This document shows positions 11,362 to 13,931 of a DNA stretch of 13,931 nucleotides, piece by piece. The stretch is from Candidatus Schekmanbacteria bacterium (GTDB lineage Bacteria; CSSED10-310; JACPHN01): contig JACPHN010000154.1 in assembly GCA_016188575.1 (NCBI GenBank), positions 1 to 13,931 on the forward strand. The letters run 5' to 3'. The stretch's first letter is position 1, and the number at the start of each line of letters is the position of its first letter. Under the pieces are notes generated by a model, which saw only the letters and a program-made list of their open reading frames with translations, ran no database searches and had not been told where the DNA came from. The position numbers were made by a program, and so were the translations under genes.

Positions 11362-11794
11362 CGACTTGCCGCCGCGGAGGTGACAAGGCGGAGGCGCGGA
11401 AAGAGAAATATTGGAGCAAGCAGGGCTTCGACGGCCCGTGGGACTGCGGTGAAACAAACGCGCGTTCCGTATCGCGCCGCCGCGGAATCGCCGTGACCGT
11501 AGGGGCGCGATTCATGGCGCCCGGGACACGCCCCCAGGGTGCTACGGGTGCCATGAATGGCGCCCCTACCGCCAATTTGTGGGTGTAAACCACATTCGAC
11601 CGACGCCCGCTATCGCCACTACGCCGCCGGTGTCCGCTCGCGTGACAGACCGCGTTGCGGGCCGATCGCGCGCGGCGGTTTGATGCGGTTCTCAGCGCCC
11701 GATCTTGCGTGGCTATCGCGTGACAGGCTCTCCAACGCAGGCCAACCGAGGCCTATTTTACGCCATCGGCGGCTCGCGGGCGCTTGCGGAAACG
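11362..11794. other. non-coding gap between larC and the tRNA terminator
   Basis: About 430 bp with no gene I can support on either strand. Its only clear structure is the 71-bp palindrome at 11499-11569. No intrinsic terminator with a U-tract was found directly after larC, so the palindrome may serve as its transcript end. The open frames here are Arg-rich and lack ribosome-binding sites. Confidence 0.5.
11499..11569. repeat. 71-bp near-perfect palindrome (REP/MITE-like)
   Basis: Two 25-nt arms (11499-11523 and 11545-11569) are reverse complements at 23 of 25 positions, separated by a 21-nt loop. The outer ends read GTAGGGGCG and CGCCCCTAC. The element lies in non-coding sequence between larC and the tRNA-Pro terminator. 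GTAGGGGCG-ended palindromes recall dispersed extragenic repeats seen in GC-rich environmental bacteria. A copy number could not be tested; only this copy is present in the window. Confidence 0.75.
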
Positions 11795-11827
11795 AAAAAC
11801 GCCGAGAACGTGAAGATCTCGGCGTTT
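11795..11827 (-). terminator. intrinsic terminator of tRNA-Pro
   Basis: Read on the minus strand: an 11-bp perfect stem (arms 11827-11817 and 11807-11797, core ACGCCGAGA), a 9-nt loop, then a run of five U in total (complement of 11799-11795). It begins 8 bp after the tRNA 3' end, the standard position for ending a monocistronic tRNA transcript. On the plus strand no U-run follows, so the direction is clear. Confidence 0.85.
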
Positions 11828-11832
11828 CCGAA

Positions 11833-11908
<76 letters not shown>

Positions 11909-12421
11909 CCTGCTGCCATGCGCTTCCACAAGCAACAAGTGTCCACGAAATGTTAACAAGATGTTTTCAAAAAAACAAGCCCCTGGGGGCGCACCGGATT
12001 GCCCCGCCAGGTGACGCGACGCCGCAATCCAGCATTGAGGCGATCGCTTGGCCCACTCGCAAGGGCCTCTGCCGTGCCGCTCCGACGGCCGGCGCCTCGC
12101 CGTCCGTTCTATCGGTCAGTGTGGCACGATGAGATGGCGGCCCAGATGAAGTAACGGGCATCCACCGCCGACAGGCCGTGAACCACGCGCGCCCGAAGGG
12201 AGAGCGATCCGCTAGCCTGGGTTTATGGTCGACTTCTGGCCGGCACAGATGGCCTGATTTTCGCCAGCGGCGAAGCCGCTTGCGGAGGGAGGCAGGGGGA
12301 CGCCTACGACCTCGTAAAGGAGCATCTCAAGATAGTCGGCCCACGCCGGACTTTCGATTGTCCCCAAAGCACCTTTCATGCCAGGTCAGGCGCCGGGCCG
12401 AGGAGCGGAAAAAGCGCGTGG
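11909..12421. other. gene-poor stretch upstream of the FGE-domain gene
   Basis: About 510 bp with no gene I can support. It begins with an AT-rich patch (11940-11980) upstream of the tRNA. A hairpin lies at 12262-12284 (AGCGGC-GAA-GCCGCT extended by three pairs after a mismatch), without a U-tract on either strand. The open plus-strand frame from 12178 to 12672 has no ribosome-binding site or recognisable domain. It does read R-R-R-A-E-E-R-K-K-R at about 12388-12417, which might be the relic of a charged linker from an older N-terminus of the following gene. Confidence 0.4.
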
Positions 12422-13486
12422 TTGGCGCACTTTCCTGGGTGGGGCGCGAGCGCGGCGCAGAGCTGGGAGCAAGGATTTGGCAAGGTGGGGGTCGAGGTCT
12501 TTTCGTCGAGCGCGGCGGCATGCGGTTGCCGGAGTGGTCCTCCGGAGCCTGCGGAAGCGCTCCGGAACGGCGGAGCGCGGCGGAGGTCGACGCTACGGCT
12601 CCGCCATTTCGGAGGCAGGCACAGGTGGGCAACCCTCACCCTCCGGCGCGCCGGAACGGTGCGGCTGGGTAGCCCGGCGGGAGAGGAGGGTCGCGATGAT
12701 GATGAGGGTCCGGTGCACGAGGTGTGCGTGGACGGGTTCTGGCTGGGGAAGTATGAGGTGACGCAGGGTGAGTGGGAGAAGGTGATGGGGAGCAATCCAT
12801 TGCGGTTCAAGAAGGATGAGCGGTATCCGGTGGAGCAGGTGTCGTGGGACGACGTGCAGGTGTTCGTGGGGCGGCTGGGGTCGGGTTTTCGCTTGCCGAC
12901 GGAAGCGGAGTGGGAGTATGCGGCGCGTGGGGGGACGACGGGAGCGCGATTCGGGGATCTGGACGCGATTGCGTGGCATTATGGGAACAGCGGTGGCAAG
13001 CCGTATCCGGTAGGGGAGAAGAGTCCGAACGCCTATGGGCTGTATGACATGCTGGGGAATGTGTGGGAGTGGACGGGGGACTGGTTTGGAGGCTATCCGT
13101 CGGGGAGTCAGCGAAATCCTACAGGGGCAGGCGCTGGCACCGACCGGGTGAACCGCGGCTGCGGTTGGAACTGCGGGCCGCGCGGCGTGCGGGCGGCCCT
13201 CCGCTTCGGGAACACGCCGTCCGGCCGCTACGTCAGCCTGGGCTTCCGCCTCCTGAGCACGAAGGCGCAAACCAGGCGCATGGGGCAGCATCCGGTGTGG
13301 TCACGGCCCACCGGACCGTCTCCACGCTCGTCCCGGCCCGAGATCCCGCACCGGCGCGTTGCCGGTCGAATACGCCTGGCAGCTCCGGGGCTGGTAGCCG
13401 AGCGGCGAACGTCCCGGGATTGCCTTTCTCGCCGCCTGAAGGCGGCACCGAATGAGCGAGAGGACCGCCCATGCCCAACTCCGTAG
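12422..13486 (+). CDS. FGE-sulfatase domain protein with DGR-like variable C-terminus
   Basis: About residues 71-280 form a formylglycine-generating-enzyme/sulfatase-modifying-factor domain, a C-type-lectin-like fold. It shows VRLGSPAGEEGRDDDEGPVHEV, FWLGKYEVTQGEWEKVMG, YPVEQVSWDDVQVF, RLPTEAEWEYAARGG, PNAYGLYDMLGNVWEW and, at 241-277, DRVNRG...LGFRLL. This fold is the usual scaffold of DGR target proteins, and the last block looks like a variable region. Many members are not true formylglycine enzymes, so a ligand- or protein-binding role is more likely. The first about 70 residues match nothing and the only far-upstream start is TTG, so the real start is unknown. About 75 residues after the domain look like read-through: family members usually stop soon after GFRLL. 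The end overlaps the kinase gene by 16 bp. Confidence 0.65.
   Translation: MAHFPGWGASAAQSWEQGFGKVGVEVFSSSAAACGCRSGPPEPAEALRNGGARRRSTLRLRHFGGRHRWATLTLRRAGTVRLGSPAGEEGRDDDEGPVHEVCVDGFWLGKYEVTQGEWEKVMGSNPLRFKKDERYPVEQVSWDDVQVFVGRLGSGFRLPTEAEWEYAARGGTTGARFGDLDAIAWHYGNSGGKPYPVGEKSPNAYGLYDMLGNVWEWTGDWFGGYPSGSQRNPTGAGAGTDRVNRGCGWNCGPRGVRAALRFGNTPSGRYVSLGFRLLSTKAQTRRMGQHPVWSRPTGPSPRSSRPEIPHRRVAGRIRLAAPGLVAERRTSRDCLSRRLKAAPNEREDRPCPTP
13142..13258 (+). other. putative DGR variable region (VR)
   Basis: This 117-bp segment encodes residues 241-279 of the FGE-domain protein. At places where DGR templates commonly encode Asn (AAC), the codons are TGC (13160, 13172), GGC (13184, 13223), CTC (13199), TTC (13205), TAC (13229), GTC (13232) and AGC (13235), with AAC kept at 13169 and 13211. 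All end in C and all can arise from AAC by altering adenines only, as DGR mutagenesis does. GGT (13163) and GGG (13208) could come from AGT and AGG. Invariant scaffold codons (RG, W, VRAA, TP, LGFRLL) lie between them. No template repeat or reverse transcriptase is in the window, so the call depends on pattern alone. Confidence 0.5.
13431..13446. repeat. perfect hairpin GCCGCC-TGAA-GGCGGC
   Basis: A 6-bp perfect stem with a TGAA tetraloop, 25 bp before the kinase start and about 170 bp beyond the putative variable region. DGR targets often carry a hairpin just after the variable region that aids homing, but those lie within a few bases to tens of bases. This one is more likely the transcript-end structure of the upstream gene or a part of the kinase leader. 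No U-run follows. Confidence 0.4.
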
Positions 13487-13755
13487 CCCCCACGAACGCC
13501 GCTGCCGACGCTGCCGACGCCGACCGGCAACCGTCGCGCCTCGCGGTAGGAGATACCTTCCTCGGCAAATACGAGATCCGGCGGGTGCTCGGTCGTGGGG
13601 CGATGGGAGTCGTCTACGAAGCGGCGGACCGGTTCATTGGCCGGCGGGTGGCCATCAAGACGATCAGCTTCGACGCGGCGGCGTCGCCCGCGGTGATGGC
13701 CGAGCGGTTTGCGCGCGAGGCCCGCGCCGCTGGACGTCTCATGCACCGTTCCTAA
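13471..13755 (+). pseudogene. Ser/Thr protein kinase, truncated after N-lobe
   Basis: The start of a Hanks-type (PknB-like) Ser/Thr kinase: LGKYEIRRVLGRGAMGVVYEA carries the GxGxxG nucleotide loop (residues 41-46), VAIK gives the ATP-binding Lys63, and REARAAGRLMHR is the alphaC helix with its Glu83. The family would continue with (P/N)NIV and the C-lobe, but the frame stops at TAA after 94 residues, so no catalytic loop or DFG exists. The ATG has AGAGGA six bases upstream, a good ribosome-binding site. From about 13742-13751 the sequence changes to one resembling an insertion-sequence end, so an insertion is the likely cause. Kinases of this kind are often fused to FGE-sulfatase domains; the lost part could have carried one. 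Confidence 0.7.
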
Positions 13756-13931
13756 AAAGGTAGACAAACGTAGACACCGTTGATGTCCAAGCCGTCTCCG
13801 TCGCCAGGCGAACAGCGTTCCTGACTTGCAGTCGGAGTCGCACCGACCTCCCGGAGATTGCCGCCAAGACCGGCCTTGCTCCCCTCGCGGGAAGTCGGTG
13901 CGGTCGAGCGGAGAGCGTGAATACCTCCTCT
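13742..13931 (+). mobile_element. possible left end of an IS3-family-like insertion sequence
   Basis: The kinase frame breaks at a segment that starts TGCACCGTTCCTAAAAAGG and continues TAGACAAACG. Terminal repeats of many IS3-family elements begin with TG and contain a CC(T/C)AAAAAG(G/T)TAGAC-like core, which is the basis of this call. GTAGACA is directly repeated at 13760-13766 and 13770-13776. An imperfect inverted repeat (13837-13853 with 13888-13904, 14 of 17 matching) follows. No transposase frame is recognisable in the remaining 190 bp: one plus-strand frame is open from 13764 to the end but matches nothing I know. The exact boundary and family cannot be settled here. Confidence 0.3.

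Noticed and set aside
11909-11985. Promoter for tRNA-Pro in the AT-rich upstream patch
   Set aside because: Several TTGxxx candidates exist on the minus strand, but none has a -10-like hexamer at 16-18 bp spacing, so no site could be assigned.
12262-12284. Hairpin as an intrinsic terminator
   Set aside because: The stem is good but no run of T follows on either strand, so terminator function is not supported.
12178-12672. Plus-strand open frame of 164 codons before the FGE domain
   Set aside because: No ribosome-binding site, no domain, and it ends just as the FGE frame becomes recognisable. At most it is a degraded earlier N-terminus.
12593-13291. Long minus-strand open frame (232 codons) opposite the FGE-domain gene
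   Set aside because: Its protein is Pro/Arg/His/Leu-rich, typical of the antisense shadow of a G-ending-codon gene. The plus strand carries clear domain motifs over the same span.
13228-13767. Minus-strand open frame (179 codons) over the region between the FGE and kinase genes
   Set aside because: Arg/Gly-rich shadow crossing three unlike sequence types (variable region, spacer, kinase). No motif supports it.
13837-13904. Imperfect inverted repeat as a group II intron or riboswitch
   Set aside because: No domain V-like sequence or GTGYG intron start is present and no known riboswitch core was recognised. It is recorded only as structure within the possible insertion-sequence end.

Overview
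The window is GC-rich, densely coded DNA from what looks like a Gram-negative bacterium. A lipoprotein-like signal sequence, DapF, a full-length fused LarC, and short intergenic gaps point loosely to a deltaproteobacterial or Binatota-like environmental lineage. No marker in the window settles the taxonomy. Positions 1-11910 are mostly ordinary chromosomal housekeeping. From about 11900 to the end the character changes to an accessory region.

Plus strand, 370-5029: a four-gene, nearly gapless run of a MobA-like nucleotidyltransferase, guaB (IMP dehydrogenase), dapF (diaminopimelate epimerase) and a receiver-GGDEF protein. Two of these carry lesions. guaB has lost about 49 nt near its 5' end and is split into two reading frames that meet at an ATGA overlap. 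The GGDEF domain has GGGQF in place of GGDEF but keeps its I-site RxxD. Just upstream (1-366) lie what look like relics of an IS200/IS605-type element: a stem-loop typical of such ends, and a decayed stretch resembling the C-terminus of TnpB.

Plus strand, 5119-7384: a near-consensus sigma70 promoter drives an SH3-like exported (possibly lipo-) protein and a patatin-like phospholipase. The phospholipase converges on, and overlaps by about 51 bp, a minus-strand block (10087-7334). That block contains a small membrane-anchored protein, enolase with its own near-consensus promoter, and an unrecognised protein with an N-terminal Cys2-His2-like metal site and a TTG start. larC (10102-11361, plus) diverges from the block across only 14 bp, which hold a small palindrome.

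11362-11910 holds a 71-bp near-perfect palindrome, an intrinsic terminator and a tRNA-Pro(CGG) on the minus strand. Beyond an apparently gene-poor stretch (11909-12421) comes a formylglycine-generating-enzyme (FGE)-sulfatase-domain protein. Its C-terminal segment (13142-13258) has the hallmarks of a diversity-generating retroelement (DGR) variable region. The residues usually occupied by Asn in DGR templates are replaced by Cys, Gly, Leu, Phe, Tyr, Val and Ser, nearly all with NNC codons reachable from AAC by changing adenines only. Codon usage also switches at the start of this segment. No reverse transcriptase or template repeat is visible, so it would be a remote or orphan target, or the rest lies beyond the window. 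The next gene is a Ser/Thr protein kinase cut off after the alphaC helix by sequence resembling an IS3-family insertion-sequence end.

The most interesting items are the DGR-like target, the broken guaB, the degenerate GGDEF protein and the two insertion-sequence scars.
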